A DNA stretch of 64,000 nt from Aquarana catesbeiana (lineage: Eukaryota; Chordata; Amphibia; Anura; Ranidae). The DNA lies in contig NC_133332.1 of the NCBI RefSeq assembly GCF_042186555.1, positions 129,279,375 through 129,343,374 on the forward strand, in the 5' to 3' direction. This document shows positions 21,527-32,079 of the stretch, piece by piece. Positions within the stretch are counted from its first letter, which is position 1. Every line of letters begins with the position of its first letter. A program made the translations under genes and the position numbers. The notes under the pieces were generated by a model that did no database searches, was not told where the DNA came from, and was given only the letters and a program-made list of their open reading frames with translations.

Positions 21527-22875
21527 ATGGATGCCATAGTCATGGCCCAGTGGTGTGGCAAAGAAAATGGGCAGAAGAAGTTGTGCATAGTGATCAATAT
21601 CCCTGGCCTTGACTGGACCAAAGACCGGGCCCATCAAGCATTGGCTGCCTCAAGCCTAGGCCAGTAGATATATAAACTAGATGTGAGGGCGGATCCTAAC
21701 TCCAATATGTCCTGACAGAGTGGAAGAAGGGAGTTCCTGATGCTTTACAGAAAGACATCTTCAAGCTAACCACAGAAGTGTGGCTAATCCACCCAGGTGA
21801 CTTGAGCTCTACCCCAGAGGGTTCAGGACGCAATACATCCGACCCCGGGGTAACAACTTCTAAACCAGCTGCATCCACTGAAGATTCCTCCTCCCTCCTA
21901 GTGGCCAAGTTTGGGAAGCTAGTCACGCGGCTCCTTAAGAATCCATTAGTGTCAACCAATTATGAATATCGCAAATTATGGTTCTTCTCAGGAGAAGTTC
22001 CCATACCCACAGGGGAAGAAAACTTCGACACTTGGATTGATCAAGCCCTCCAAGTGGTCAAAGAGTGAGAAGTGAGTGATGCGGTAAAGAGACAGAGGGT
22101 GGTTGAGAGTCTGCAGGCTCCAGCTATAGATGTATTTCAGAATTTGAAATGGGACAAACCCAGTTGTTCTGTGTCTGAGTGTTTGGAACCACTTTGAGAG
22201 ACTTATGGAAGAATTGAAGACTGCTCTGAGTTGATTCACCTCTTTCATCAGATCATCCAACAAGTTATAATGAAAGGTGGAATGGAAACAAAAGCTGCCA
22301 GTAAAGCCTTAATGTTACAGGTGCAGAGGGGAGCACAGCCATTGGATCCTATCATGTTACAGCTTCGAGCCCGGAGTTCAGGTGACCTTCTCACATACTC
22401 CAAACTATTAGAGAAAAGGAGGCTCTCATCACAGCAAAGTCTCAGAAACCTGAGTCCGCCAAGAGTCCCAAACAGGGTGCCACGGCCTACATCATGCAGT
22501 CAGAGCCGGAACTAGAGATTAGTGCAGATGAAGGGTCCTGCACCTCTATTGACACTTTGACCCAAGCCATAGTTCAGTTGGCTCAAGTACAAACTACCCT
22601 ACAGCAAACTTTCTGTGGAATCCAGAAAACAGTTGGGAAAGTGATGGAAGCCCATGCTAATATGCAGCAATCACTCTCAGAAGTGAAACAAATTGTGTCC
22701 ACCATTACTACCGAAAGGAGGGGTGTTGAAGTGCTACCAATGTGGGGAAGTGGGACATTTCATTGCTCAGTGCCCGAATGAAGAGAACCTGACTGACCTC
22801 ACAGCAGAGGTGGTGAAAGCATTAAAGCAGCTGTCCCTTGCAAAGCCGGCGGGAAACTTCAGAGGGCCCCAGTGA
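21527..22875 (+). pseudogene. gag, PNMA-like capsid with CCHC knuckle
   Basis: ATG at 21527 opens MDAIVMAQWCGKENGQ and LCIVINIPGLDW, resembling the N-terminus of PNMA proteins. A stop follows at 21665 and a frame change. From 21960 the capsid-like part reads YRKLWFFSGEVPIPTGEE, FDTWIDQALQVV and ESLQAPAIDVFQNL, matching the PNMA/gypsy gag capsid pattern (KLR.FSG, P.GEE.F..W, LESLRGPALDV). Stops lie near 22066 and 22196. A frame from 22231 carries the rest of capsid, then a Gln-rich coiled segment. CYQCGEVGHFIAQC at 22732-22773 is a CCHC RNA-binding knuckle. It would assemble element particles. At least two frameshifts and three stops make it a pseudogene. It is not a host PNMA gene, since it sits between an LTR/PBS and a protease. 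Confidence 0.8.
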
Positions 22876-23149
22876 AGGAGCCAATCAGGTGCCCATCTAT
22901 AGTAGCTAGCTCCAAACCTAACGATGCAAAGAGACAATGGGGAAGTCCAAACATTTGCAGAGAGCTTACGCTGTTGCCTCAGAGCAACCCAGTGCTTTGC
23001 TCCCTTTGACTTGGGCTACCCAGTATCGGGGAATCAATGCACATCAGACCCTTAGAAATCAGCAGAGACCCCAGGAGGGGCAGAATTTTAATTAGAAAGG
23101 AGTTTGGATACAAGCCACAGAACGAGCCAAAGCCCCCAGTTCCTATGAG

Positions 23150-23765
23150 TTCCCTGCTAAGCTGGTGGGACCGTCTCCTGTGGTGTCCATTCAAGTAGAG
23201 GGAATCTACACTAGAGCCCTCCTAGATACATGAGCTCAAGTAACCCTCCTCTATAGAGACTTCTACAATGAGCATCTCAAGCACCTACCATTGTTGGAAG
23301 TTGGAAGAGTTATGCCGCGTACACACGATCTGATTTTCCGACAGCAAAACCGTGGATTTTTTTCCGAAGGATGTTGGCTCAAACTTGTCTTGCATACAAA
23401 CGGTCACACAAGTGTTGTCGGAAATTCCAAACGTCTAGAACGCACTGACGTACAACACATATGACGAGCCAAGAAAAAGGAAGTTTAATAGCTAGTGCAG
23501 CTCCTTTTGCTTGATTCAGAGAACGCTTGGACTTTTGCGCGACGAACTTGTGTACACACGATCAGACTTTCCGACAACAAGCATTGTTGATGGAAAATTT
23601 GAGAACCTGCTCTCAAACATGTGTTTGTGGAAATTCTGACAGCAAATGTTCAATGGAGCATACACACGGTCGGACTTTCCGACAACTAGCTCACATCGAA
23701 CATTTCCCATTGGAAAATCAGACCGTGTGTATGCGGCATAAGAGATATGGGGCATTGGAATATAA
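23150..23765 (+). pseudogene. Retroelement aspartic protease, split by a MITE
   Basis: The frame reads VSIQVEGIYTRALLDT, then a stop at 23231 where the family has Gly of the DTG motif (GGA to TGA), then AQVTLLYRDFYNEHLKHLPL. The following GR/EE-L segment is cut at 23311 by a MITE, and the expected continuation EIWGIG resumes at about 23743. After 23765 the sequence changes to another repeat. It would process the gag-pol polyprotein. The loss of the active-site Gly and the insertion leave it dead. It follows gag in the normal gypsy order. Confidence 0.7.
23313..23738. mobile_element. MITE with tgccgcgtacacacga ends
   Basis: The left end tgccgcgtacacacgatc and right end gaccgtgtgtatgcggca are inverted repeats flanked by TA on both sides (23311-23312 and 23739-23740). 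Two internal copies of the terminal motif (near 23552 and 23660, 'acacacgatcagactttccgac') suggest nested or duplicated termini. There is no transposase. It interrupts the protease of the gypsy element, so it is younger than that copy. Confidence 0.8.
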
Positions 23766-23880
23766 AAGTGATCTGCTGATTGTGGGTGCAATGCTCTGCA
23801 AGCTCCCTAGAAAATAAATAATAAATACACATTTTTTTTACCTGCGAAAAGATGTGCATTAATTTTATTTTTTCAAAAGG
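23766..23880. repeat. Short repeat also present near 30780-30890
   Basis: The reverse complement of this stretch (gcaggtaaaaaaaat..., then 'gcattgcacccacaatcagcagatca') matches 30810-30890 ('gcaggtaaaaaaatatgcatt', 'gcattgcatccacgattagcagatca'). The family is unknown. Confidence 0.55.
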
Positions 23881-24275
23881 TAAACTTGATGACCAATGGC
23901 TAACATCTGTTCGATATTCTCAGAGTGTCACTCACTGTATCAACTATCGGGAATTATACCAAAAGATTCCATGTCGCTGGTACGTAACCCCGTACTGCCT
24001 GGCAAAATTCTATCCTCAAAATGCCCCCCTCTTTTGGAGGGGGTACAGAAACACAGGCACCCTCATTCACATTTTTTGGACATTGAAGGTCCTAACCAGC
24101 TATTAATAAAGTTTTTGAACTTATTTCACAAACCACTTGGAGTATTTATGAAACCTGACCCAGCACTAGCCTTATCATAATGCATTGAGCGCTTCCCCAA
24201 GGACTTTCACAATATTATTGTGCTTATACTCTTGGCTGTTAAGTCGCTCCTGACCAGACTATAGAGGACCGGCCT
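23881..24275 (+). pseudogene. L1-like LINE ORF2 C-terminal scrap
   Basis: The frame reads RWYVTPYCLAKFYPQNAPLFW, then GTLIHIFWTL. This corresponds to the 'RWYLTP.RLAKI.P......C.RC....GT..HIFW.C' region at the C-terminus of L1/Tx1-type ORF2, and parallels RWYLVPARVAKYSPN and GTYLHIWWTC of the LINE at 54 kb. The zinc-knuckle cysteines are mostly lost (WRGYRNTG). A frame change is followed by FLNLFHKPLGVFMKPD and a decayed C-terminal helix to about 24275. Only about 130 residues remain. Confidence 0.75.
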
Positions 24276-24296
24276 GGCATCTTATCTTTGAATATA

Positions 24297-25938
24297 CAGT
24301 ATCTCACAAAAGTGATTACACCCCTCACATTTTTGTAAATATTTTATTCTATCTTTTCATGTGACAACACTGAAGAAATGACACTTTGCTACAATGTAAA
24401 GTAGTGTAAAGAGTGTACAATTTGTATAACAGTGTAAATTTGCTGTCCCCTCAAAATAACTTAACACCCACCCATTAATGTCTAAACCGCTGGCAACAAA
24501 AGTGAGTACACCCCTAAGTGAAAATGTCCAAACTGGGCCCAAAGTGTCAATATTTTGGTGTGCCACCATTATTTTCCAGCACTGCCTTAACCCTCTTGGG
24601 CATGGAGTTCACCAGAGCTTCACAGGTTGCCACTGGAGTTCTCTCCACTCCTCCATTATGACATCACGGAGCTGGTGGATGTTAGACACCTTGCACTCCT
24701 ACACCTTCCATTTGAGGATGGCCCATAGACAGTCAATAGGATTTAGCTTTGGTGACATGCTTGGCCAGTCCATCACCTTTACCCTCAGCTTCTTTAGCAA
24801 GACAGTGGTCGTCTTGGAGGTGTGTTTGGTGTCTTTATCATGTTGGAATACTGCCCTATGTCCCAGTCTCCGAAGAGAGGGGATCATGCTCTGCTTCAGT
24901 ATGTCACGGTACATGTTGGCATTCATGGTTCCCTCAATGAACTGTAGCTCCCCAGTGCCGGCAGCACTCATGCAGCCCCAGACCATGACACTCCCACCAC
25001 TATGCTTGAATGTAGGCAAGACACACTTGTCTTTGTACTCCTCACCTGGTTGCCGCCACACACACTTGACACCTTCTGAACCAAACAAGTTTATCTTGGT
25101 CTCATCAGACCACAGGACATGGTTCCAGTAATCCATGTCCTTAGTCTGCTTGTCTTCAGCAAACTGTTTGCAGGCTTTCTTGTGCATCATCTTTAGAAGA
25201 GGCTTCTTTCTGGGACGAGAGCCATGCAGACCAATTTGATGCAATGTGCGGCATATGGTCTGAGCACTGACAGGCTGACCCCCCACCCCTTCAACCTCTG
25301 CAGCAATGCTGGCAGCACTCATACGTCTATTTCCCAAAGACAACCTCTGGATATGAGGCTGAGGACGTGCACCCAACTTCTTTGGTCGACCATGGCGAGG
25401 CCTGTTCTGAGTGGAACCTGTCCTGTTAAACCGTTGTATGGTCTTGGCCACCTTGCTACAGCTCAGTTTCAGGGTCTTGGCAATCTTCTTATAGCCTAGT
25501 CCATCTTTATGTAGAGCAACAATTCTTTTTTTCAAATCCTCAGAGAGTTCTTTGCTATGAGGTGCCATGGTTAACTTCCAGTGACCAATATGAGAGAGTG
25601 AGAGCAAGAACACCAAATTTAACACACCTGCTCCCCATTCACACTTGAGACCTTGTAACACTGACGAGTCGCATGATGCCGGGGAGGGAAAATGGCTAAT
25701 TGGGCACAATTTGGACATTTTCACTTAGGGGTGTACTCACTTTTGTTGCCAGCGGTTTAGACATTAATGGCTGTGTGTTGTTATTTTGAGTGGACAGTCA
25801 GTTTACACTGTTATACAAGCTGTACACTCACTACTTTACATTGTAGCAAAGTGTCATTTCTTCAGTGTTGTCACATGAAAAGATATAATAAAATATTTAC
25901 AAAAATGTGAGGAGTGTACTCACTTTTGTGAGATCCTG
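24297..25938 (-). mobile_element. Tc1 family DNA transposon, nearly complete
   Basis: Ends CAGTATCTCAC (24297) and GTGAGATCCTG (25938) are flanked by TA target duplications (24295-24296 and 25939-25940). Inverted repeats run about 230 bases inward on each side and include the repeated gtgagtacaccccta / taggggtgtactcac block at 24500-24527 and 25722-25750. They surround a single transposase on the minus strand. The length (1.64 kb) is normal for vertebrate Tc1 elements. Confidence 0.93.
24699..25568 (-). pseudogene. Tc1 transposase, prematurely stopped
   Basis: Starting at the MAPHSKELSED methionine (25568) rather than the upstream in-frame ATG, which lies in the TIR, the frame gives 289 residues. 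The N-terminal paired-type helix-turn-helix includes KKIAKTLKLSCSKVAKTIQR, then the GRPKKL minor-groove motif (GRPR type). The catalytic domain has WSDETKINLFG (first Asp), VFQHDKDTKHTSK (second Asp) and SPKLNPIDCLW. Thirty-four residues separate the second Asp from the last acidic residue as in DD34E enzymes, but Glu is replaced by Asp. Family-typical NDPKH is KDTKH. A TAG ends it about 50 residues early; homologous sequence continues beyond with a further frameshift. It is probably inactive. Confidence 0.92.
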
Positions 25939-25940
25939 TA

Positions 25941-26426
25941 TATACAGGCTCTGGCTCTCAGAACCAGCTCCTCTTCCAAATTCAAAAGTCATGAAACTCA
26001 TGGATTGAAACGCTTTCCTCAATACATAAATGTTATTGGATATCACATGTTGCACTTTGTTGTTGCCACTAATCTATTACCATTTTGCCATCACTTTGGC
26101 CTATTTTTTAAGGATATTGTATAGTTTCCCTTCACCCCATTTATTATCAACTGCCATTGTCATTATGAGGTTCTGTACATACAAGATCAAGCAGCCTTTT
26201 TACACAGGTGTAGAGGATTAACACCTTAGGTTGCACAGTGAATATAACAAGCATGCTTTACTGCATATATAGACTGATTTTACTGTTGTGGGTTTAGTAA
26301 CACTTTAAACTTCTAAATTTAGCTTTTAACATTCAGTGTCAGTTGGGGAGCAGTAGCAGCAGCAAATATGCTGCTCTGCTACAAAGCATACAGAAACAAG
26401 CACTCTGCCTTTCTCTGTATACCAAC
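25941..26426. other. No gene recognised
   Basis: A/T-rich sequence with one 63-codon frame lacking features. No repeat or RNA gene is obvious. Confidence 0.4.
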
Positions 26427-26910
26427 TTAAAGGAGTTGTAAAATCTTGTGGTTTTTCACCTTAATGCATGCATGCATTAAGGTGAAAAACCTTCTGTGGT
26501 GCAGCTGCCTCCAGAGCCCCCCCCTTTTACTTACCTGAACCCGATCTTTCCATTGACAAGAATGAGGCCAGCATCTCCACTGCTGTCTCGGGTCCTCATT
26601 GGATAGATTGACTCCCGCTGCTGTCAATCAATCCAGTGACACAGGAGCCAAGGGGTGGAGCCAAGTCCTGCTGTCTGTATGAATGAACACAGCAGCAGGA
26701 CTCGGAAGCGAGCCCGCACGAGTGCCCCCATGGCAAGCGGCTCTCCGTGGGGGCACTCAATGCAGGGGAGGAGCCAGGAGCGCTGCCAGGGGACCCCAGA
26801 AGAGGAGGATTGGGGCCACTCTGTACAAAACCCTTGCACAGAGGAGGTAAGTATAACATGTTTGTTTGTTTTTTTGTTTTTTTTAAACGAACCTTTACAA
26901 TTACTTTAAA
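26427..26910. mobile_element. MITE with 42-bp internal palindrome
   Basis: The ends ttaaaggagttgtaaa and tttacaattactttaa are inverted. Near the left end 26450-26491 is a perfect 42-base palindrome centred on GCATGCATGC. Copies or fragments occur at 30070-30330 and 34097-34735, sharing the 'gaggagccaggagcgctgcca' and 'actctgtacaaaaccc' segments. There is no transposase; the 66-87 codon frames are on both strands over the same sequence. Confidence 0.7.
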
Positions 26911-26985
26911 CTTTCTACATTTCTAGGAATTGGAGGTAATTATTTTTGAATTTTTGAATAGTAATATAACAATATAGTAATATTA

Positions 26986-27244
26986 AAAGAGAAGTAAAGG
27001 ATTTATTTATTTTTCCCCAGTCATACTTAGCTAGGTGGATGCAGCATCAGTCCAATGCTGCATCTGTCCCCCGACACCTATACACTGAGAACCGAACATC
27101 AAACACCGCCGATCACTCTGTTTTTACAGCTCTGTGGTCGGGATGACTCGGTGCCTGGACTGAAATCGGTGAGTGCAAAACTAACTGCACTCCTGTGATC
27201 CATAGAGGTCCAGCCAAACAAGCTTTGGCTGGACTTCTCCTTTA
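26986..27244. mobile_element. MITE, ends taaaagagaagtaaagg type
   Basis: The left taaaagagaagtaaag and right ctggacttctccttta are imperfect inverted repeats 259 bases apart. No ORF. It directly abuts the L2 fragment that follows. Confidence 0.6.
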
Positions 27245-27249
27245 AGAAC

Positions 27250-28232
27250 TATTTGAATCTGCTGCATGTCACACCACTTCCTCAAACTCAACTTGTCCAA
27301 AACCGAGCTTATAATATTTCCTCCCCCACGTGCCTCTTCCCCTAACTTCTCTGTCAAGAGCAATGGCAAAACCATCCATCCGTCCCCACATGTCAGGGTG
27401 CTAGGTGTTATCCTGGACTCTGAACTCTCCTTTCGGCCCCACATCCAATCACTTTACAAAGCTTGCCGCTTCAACCTCAGCAACATCTCTAAACTACGTC
27501 CCTTTCTAACCAATAAAACCACAAAGCTCCTGATTCACTCCCTGGTTATCTCTCGCCTCGACTACTGCAACTCCCTCCTCATTGGCTTACCTTTAAATAG
27601 ACTATCCCCCCTTCAGTCCATCATGAATGCTGCTGCCAGACTCATCCACCTTACAAACCGCTCAGTGTCTGCTACCCCTCTCTGCCAATCCCTCCACTGG
27701 CTACCACTCACCCTACGAATTAAATTCAAAATACTAACAATAAGTTACAAAGTCATCCACAACTCTGCCCCCAGCTACATCACTAGCCTAGTCTCAAAAT
27801 ACCAACCTAATTGCCACCTCCGTTCCTCCCAAGACCTTCTGCTCTCTAGCTCCCTCATCACCTCCTCCCATATCCGTCACCAGGACTTCTCCCGAGCCTC
27901 GCCCATCCTCTGGAATTCGCTACCCCAATCTGTCAGACTGTCTTCAAATTTATCCACCTTTAGGCGATCCCTGAAAACTTTCCTCTTCAGAGAAGCCTAT
28001 CCTGCCTCCATCTAACAACTGCACTATTTTCTCCATTAGCTCATCCCCCACAGCTATTACCCTTTTGTATAACTTGACCCTCCCTCCTAGATTGTAAGCT
28101 CTAACGAGCAGGGCCCTCTGATTCCTCCTGTATTGAATTGTATTGTACTTGTATTGTCTGTCCTAATGTTGTAAAGCGCTGCGTAAACTGTCGGCGCTAT
28201 ATAAATCCTGTATAATAATAATAATAATGTTT
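27250..28232 (+). mobile_element. L2-clade LINE, 5'-truncated, with 3' tail
   Basis: It contains the C-terminal part of reverse transcriptase (27266-28015), then a 3' UTR with 'gattgtaagctc', 'gagcagggccctct' and 'tgtaaagcgctgcg', 'ggcgctatataaat'. It ends in (AAT)n at about 28206-28232. This UTR/tail is the usual L2-type 3' end in vertebrates. The 5' truncation is typical of incomplete target-primed reverse transcription. Confidence 0.9.
27266..28015 (+). pseudogene. L2 reverse transcriptase C-terminal part
   Basis: The 249-codon frame is uninterrupted. It starts after the YADD catalytic box with HHFLKLNLSKTELIIFPP (the 'LNLNKTEL' thumb entry), VRVLGVILDSELSF, ISRLDYCNSLLIGLP and NAAARLIHLTNR. 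LHWLPLTLRIKFKILTISYK and SPILWNSLPQSVRLSSNL follow, ending in FRRSLKTFLFREAY before a natural stop. These are the canonical L2-clade blocks. Missing endonuclease and palm mean it encodes no active enzyme. The open frame suggests fairly recent insertion. Confidence 0.92.
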
Positions 28233-28235
28233 ATA

Positions 28236-29977
28236 TAAAGCTACTGAATCGGGCAGTGGGGCATTTTGAATCTGATGCAAGACTTTTTAAAGGGCCATAC
28301 CATCAGGTAAGTGGTTCTAATGCTTTATTGAATTTCCCTAATTGTTTTTTTTTCTTTTTTTGTAGTGAGAGTGTTCTTATCTGGGCTTCACCATCAGTCT
28401 AGCTTTGATCAATCTGCAAATAATTTCCTGCTTTGTACAATTTAGGGAAAAGTGTTTTTGCCAGGAGAATCTTTAACTCTATAATCACCCAATCACTTTT
28501 AATAGTCAATGCTGATTACTGTGTTGCAGAAACCAGGGCTCTACAGCAATCACAAATTCCCTAAAAATAGAAAATGAATAGCATATAGAAAATAAATAAG
28601 ACATTGAACTGTTCATATCAACCTATGTTCTCAGGCTGTCAGAGAGACTCCACTGACCCTGTACATATTAATTGTTTGATGTAAAACATAGTGAATATGG
28701 TGAGAATTACACATCGATCAAGCTATATTAAACTCCCAAGAATCGCATTAGAGCATCTCATTATCTTTTCCAATTATCTCATAAAATAATCTCCATTTGG
28801 TTAGCAGCAAAATATTAGGGAAGGTGAGTCCAGGAATAAAGTACCTAACCAAAGAACATCAACAAGTCTGTCCTTATCTTACTACAAATGATTAATTAAT
28901 GTTTATAGCAATGTCAAGACAATCCATCATTCAGTCTCATAGGCTGTCTGGGACTTTAATAGATTAACCCTGACAATGTTTGTTATCTATGGCCTGTCCA
29001 TAAGCACTGGGAGAGAAGTGACAAACTGATTGCAGTTGTTTGCCAATTGCAAAATAAAATGATGAGGAGATTATGTGCAAAATTACTTTTATTTAACAGT
29101 GCCACAGATATGCTGTATGTGAATTGCACACAATACTACCACCAAGCTTAGTAATATTAGCACTATGTATTATAGGGCCTTGTCATTGCATTTTCTTTTT
29201 CATAAACAAATGTTTTCCCCTGTTCTTCACTCATTTTTGCATTTCAGTGCTGCTGATCTCTTGTGACATTTTTTCCTGTCTACATGCATTCACTCCTGTT
29301 TCAACTCCAATCATTGCTCAGAACCAGCATTTGGAAAGTGTCAGTTGTAAACCATGCCTGCGCAATGTGTTTTGGTGGGAGTGATTGTAGTCTTCAACAG
29401 GGGTGAATGTGTCAGTATGACATTGCAGGAGCATTACTGAGATAGTTTTTACCTTATAATAGGAAGTACATGAACAAGGACTGTCATGGCAAGATCAAAA
29501 GGTATTCTTTAAAAAGATTCAAAACAACTTGAAATGACATTAAAGAAGCCCTGTCATGTAATAAAGGAAGGAGACACTGGATGCATGCCTCTCCTGCCTG
29601 TATTCAGTAGGATACAACAGTGATGCAAGGTCAAAAAGAGGAACCAATGAGAGCTGCAGGAGACTATGGAGATAATAGTGGTTTCCCAGCAGACTTAAGG
29701 GGATAATCTGTCTGCAACAGAGCAGAATCATTGGGGAGGGGGTCAGGATATGTGTTTGTTTTCAGTCTATTATACAGATATGCTTTTTGCTCAAATGCTA
29801 TTATTATATGTGACAAATTCTGATCACTATGTTAAATCTTAAATGAGATTTTAGTGGTTGATTTAGACCTACTTTAATGTTGCAGAGCAATAATTTTTAA
29901 ATGCAGAGCAACATTTGTATGTATAAACATGAAGTAATCGTAATTGATTATCTCTAAGTCTCTAAGTTGTGATAATA

Positions 29978-29980
<3 letters not shown>
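28236..29980. other. No gene recognised
   Basis: About 1.7 kb of A/T-rich, unique-looking sequence. Frames at 29124-29384 and 29540-29731 have no domain or conserved motif. No TIRs or tandem repeats are apparent. Confidence 0.4.

Positions 29981-30050
<70 letters not shown>
29981..30050. repeat. (TA)n microsatellite
   Basis: About 35 TA dinucleotides, pure until a TG near 30051. Confidence 0.95.
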
Positions 30051-30061
<11 letters not shown>

Positions 30062-30069
30062 TCGGTATC

Positions 30070-30330
30070 TCACATTTTGAGGTATCTCGCATTATGAGGA
30101 GAGACCTGGGGGTGGGGAGGGGCTGAGCTGCGAGCTGTGTGTGAATGGACAATGTCCATTCACAGGAGTGCATCTCAGGGGCAAGCCTACTTGGGTGCCC
30201 CTATAGTAAGAGGTTTGCATTGGAGGAACTTGGCAGGGGGGGGGAGCTAGGGCCGCTGGCAGGGGATCCACATAGAAGAGAATTAGGGCTGCTCTGTGCA
30301 AAACCATTACAACCTTTAGAATCACTTTAA
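30070..30330. mobile_element. Fragment of the 26427-26910 MITE family
   Basis: It shares 'gggagctagggccgctggcagggga', 'ctgctctgtgcaaaacc' and the inverted end 'acaacctttagaatcacttta' with the element at 26427-26910. The left half, with its palindrome, is missing. Confidence 0.55.
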
Positions 30331-30929
30331 CTGAACATACTGTGGATTTGAAGCTAATTGGTTACTATGTACAGCTGCTTCAATTTTTTTCTGCTCCTGT
30401 TTTATTAAATTCCTCCCAATCTTGGCAGGTTTCTAGCCCTCAAATACAAACAGCCAGCAGGTGTTTTTACAGACGCTGACTGAAACCCAGCTCTAGAGTC
30501 TTTATGTGATCTTTGAGGATCTTTGAAAATAATTAACTTAACACTGAAAACAGCTAGAAAGGTTTTGCGTGGCTGGTATTAGCCCTGTTCACATTGGGCC
30601 ATTTTGACTTGTCAAATCGCATGCCAAATCGGAGCCTATTGCCGGCAACGGCATTGTCTGAATCAGTGCGATGCTGACTTTGCGGCACCGCACCAATTCC
30701 CAAAAGTAGTTCCTGCACTACTTTTGGCGACTTCAATAGACATCTGTGCATGAACCCACACAGATGGGTTTGCCTTTACAAAAAAAAATAATAAATACAA
30801 ATTTTTTTGCAGGTAAAAAAATATGCATTATTTATTTATTTTTAGGAAGCTGTAAAGCATTGCATCCACGATTAGCAGATCATGGGTGGTAAGGCTCTGG
30901 TAAGGGTTCCCACTTATACAGTTTATCCT
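30331..30929. other. No gene; two repeat scraps
   Basis: Near 30580-30770 there is a MITE-like piece ('ctgttcacattggg', with 'aaaagtagttcctgcactactttt' as a small inverted repeat). 30780-30890 matches 23766-23880 in reverse. The remainder is unrecognised. Confidence 0.4.
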
Positions 30930-31240
30930 GTCAAACTGTGTGCCGTCTTCCTTTTTCCATTTTAACCTCATCCTCAGTGAATGGAGATGGACATTGGAAT
31001 ACATAATTCTGGAGGACTTTGCTGATTTCAACTGTGCATATGGACTTGTATTTGAAGGATCAACATTGCAATATCTGTTATGCTTAGTGTATGTTACTTT
31101 TTGTGTGATTGCATATCCTTTAGCGCAATTTATTTTATATTTCACTCCCTCTCACCATTTGGATATTTGATGGTTTTTGTTGCAGCTTTTTTGTGTGTTT
31201 TTTGTGTGATTTTTGTTTTTCTAGCGCGGTATTCCATTAA
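30930..31240 (+). mobile_element. Probable tail fragment of the foldback retroposon family
   Basis: It contains 'tttagcgcaatttattttatatttc' near 31120 and ends in 'ttttgtttttctagcgcggtattcc' (about 31210-31232). This resembles the arm end and tail of the elements at 37718-38703 and 42058-42641 (TTAGCGCGG preceded by a T-rich run). No duplication was identified. Assigned by similarity only. Confidence 0.4.
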
Positions 31241-31242
31241 TT

Positions 31243-32079
31243 TTCTTATAGATGAATGACGGCTACAGGGTGGACTTACTTTGCCTGGAGGGCATCTATT
31301 GATGTTTCCCCATGATCATGCTCCCCGCGCACTCTGTGATCGCCGAGTTGGAAGGACTCAGCTGAATACTGATCGGAGTAAAGGGCCAATCACAGGCCCC
31401 TTACCACGTGATCAACTGTCAGCCAATGACAGCTGATCACAGGATGTAAACACAAGCCAGTTATCGGCTTTTCTTTCCTCACGCTTTCCTCTACTCATGC
31501 GTGAGGAGAGATGAAGAGAGCTAATAACCAGCTTGTGATAAAGGGACATCCGCACTGATAATCAGGGCAATGATTATCAGTGTCCTGATTATCAGTGCAG
31601 TCCCACTAGTGCTGCCAATCAGTGCTCATCAGTGCTGCCAATCAGTGCCCATCAGTGCCTCCTCATCAAAGACACATATCAGTGCCTCCCAGTGCCCATC
31701 AGTGCTGCCTATCAGTGCCGCCTTTCAGTGCAGCCTCATCAGCGCCTCCTCATAAGTGCCTACCAGTGCAGCCTATCAGTGCAGCCTCACAAGCGCACAT
31801 CAGTGAAGGAGAATTCCCCGTTTGCAAAATTTTATAACAAACTATGTTTTTTTTTCAAAAATTTTCAGTCTTTCGTCTTTATTTAGTAAAAAATAAACAA
31901 CCCAGTGGTGATCAAATATCGCCAAAAGAAAGCTCTATTTGTGGGGAAAAATGATAAAAATTGTATTTGATTACAGTGTTGCATGACTGCGCAATTGTCA
32001 TTTAAATTGTGACAGCGTTGAAGGCTTAAAATTGGCCTGGGCAGGAAGGGGTGAAAGTGCCCAGTAGGCAAGTGGGTAA
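31243..32079 (-). mobile_element. Non-autonomous DNA transposon, reverse orientation
   Basis: The right end, read on the minus strand, is ttacccacttgcctactgggcact, then 'cacccc ttcctgcccaggccaa', 'tgacaattgcgcagtcatgc'. This is the same start as the element at 12676. The region 31610-31800 is an irregular tandem of TCAGTGC-containing 10-13-bp units that matches the shorter run at 12963-13035. The left boundary is uncertain. Frames of 61-84 codons over the tandem have repeated SAHQC-type residues and are not genes. Confidence 0.6.

Noticed and set aside
21527..22875. Host PNMA-family gene
   Set aside because: LTR, primer binding site and protease surround it and the frame is broken, so it is retroelement gag and not a domesticated gene.
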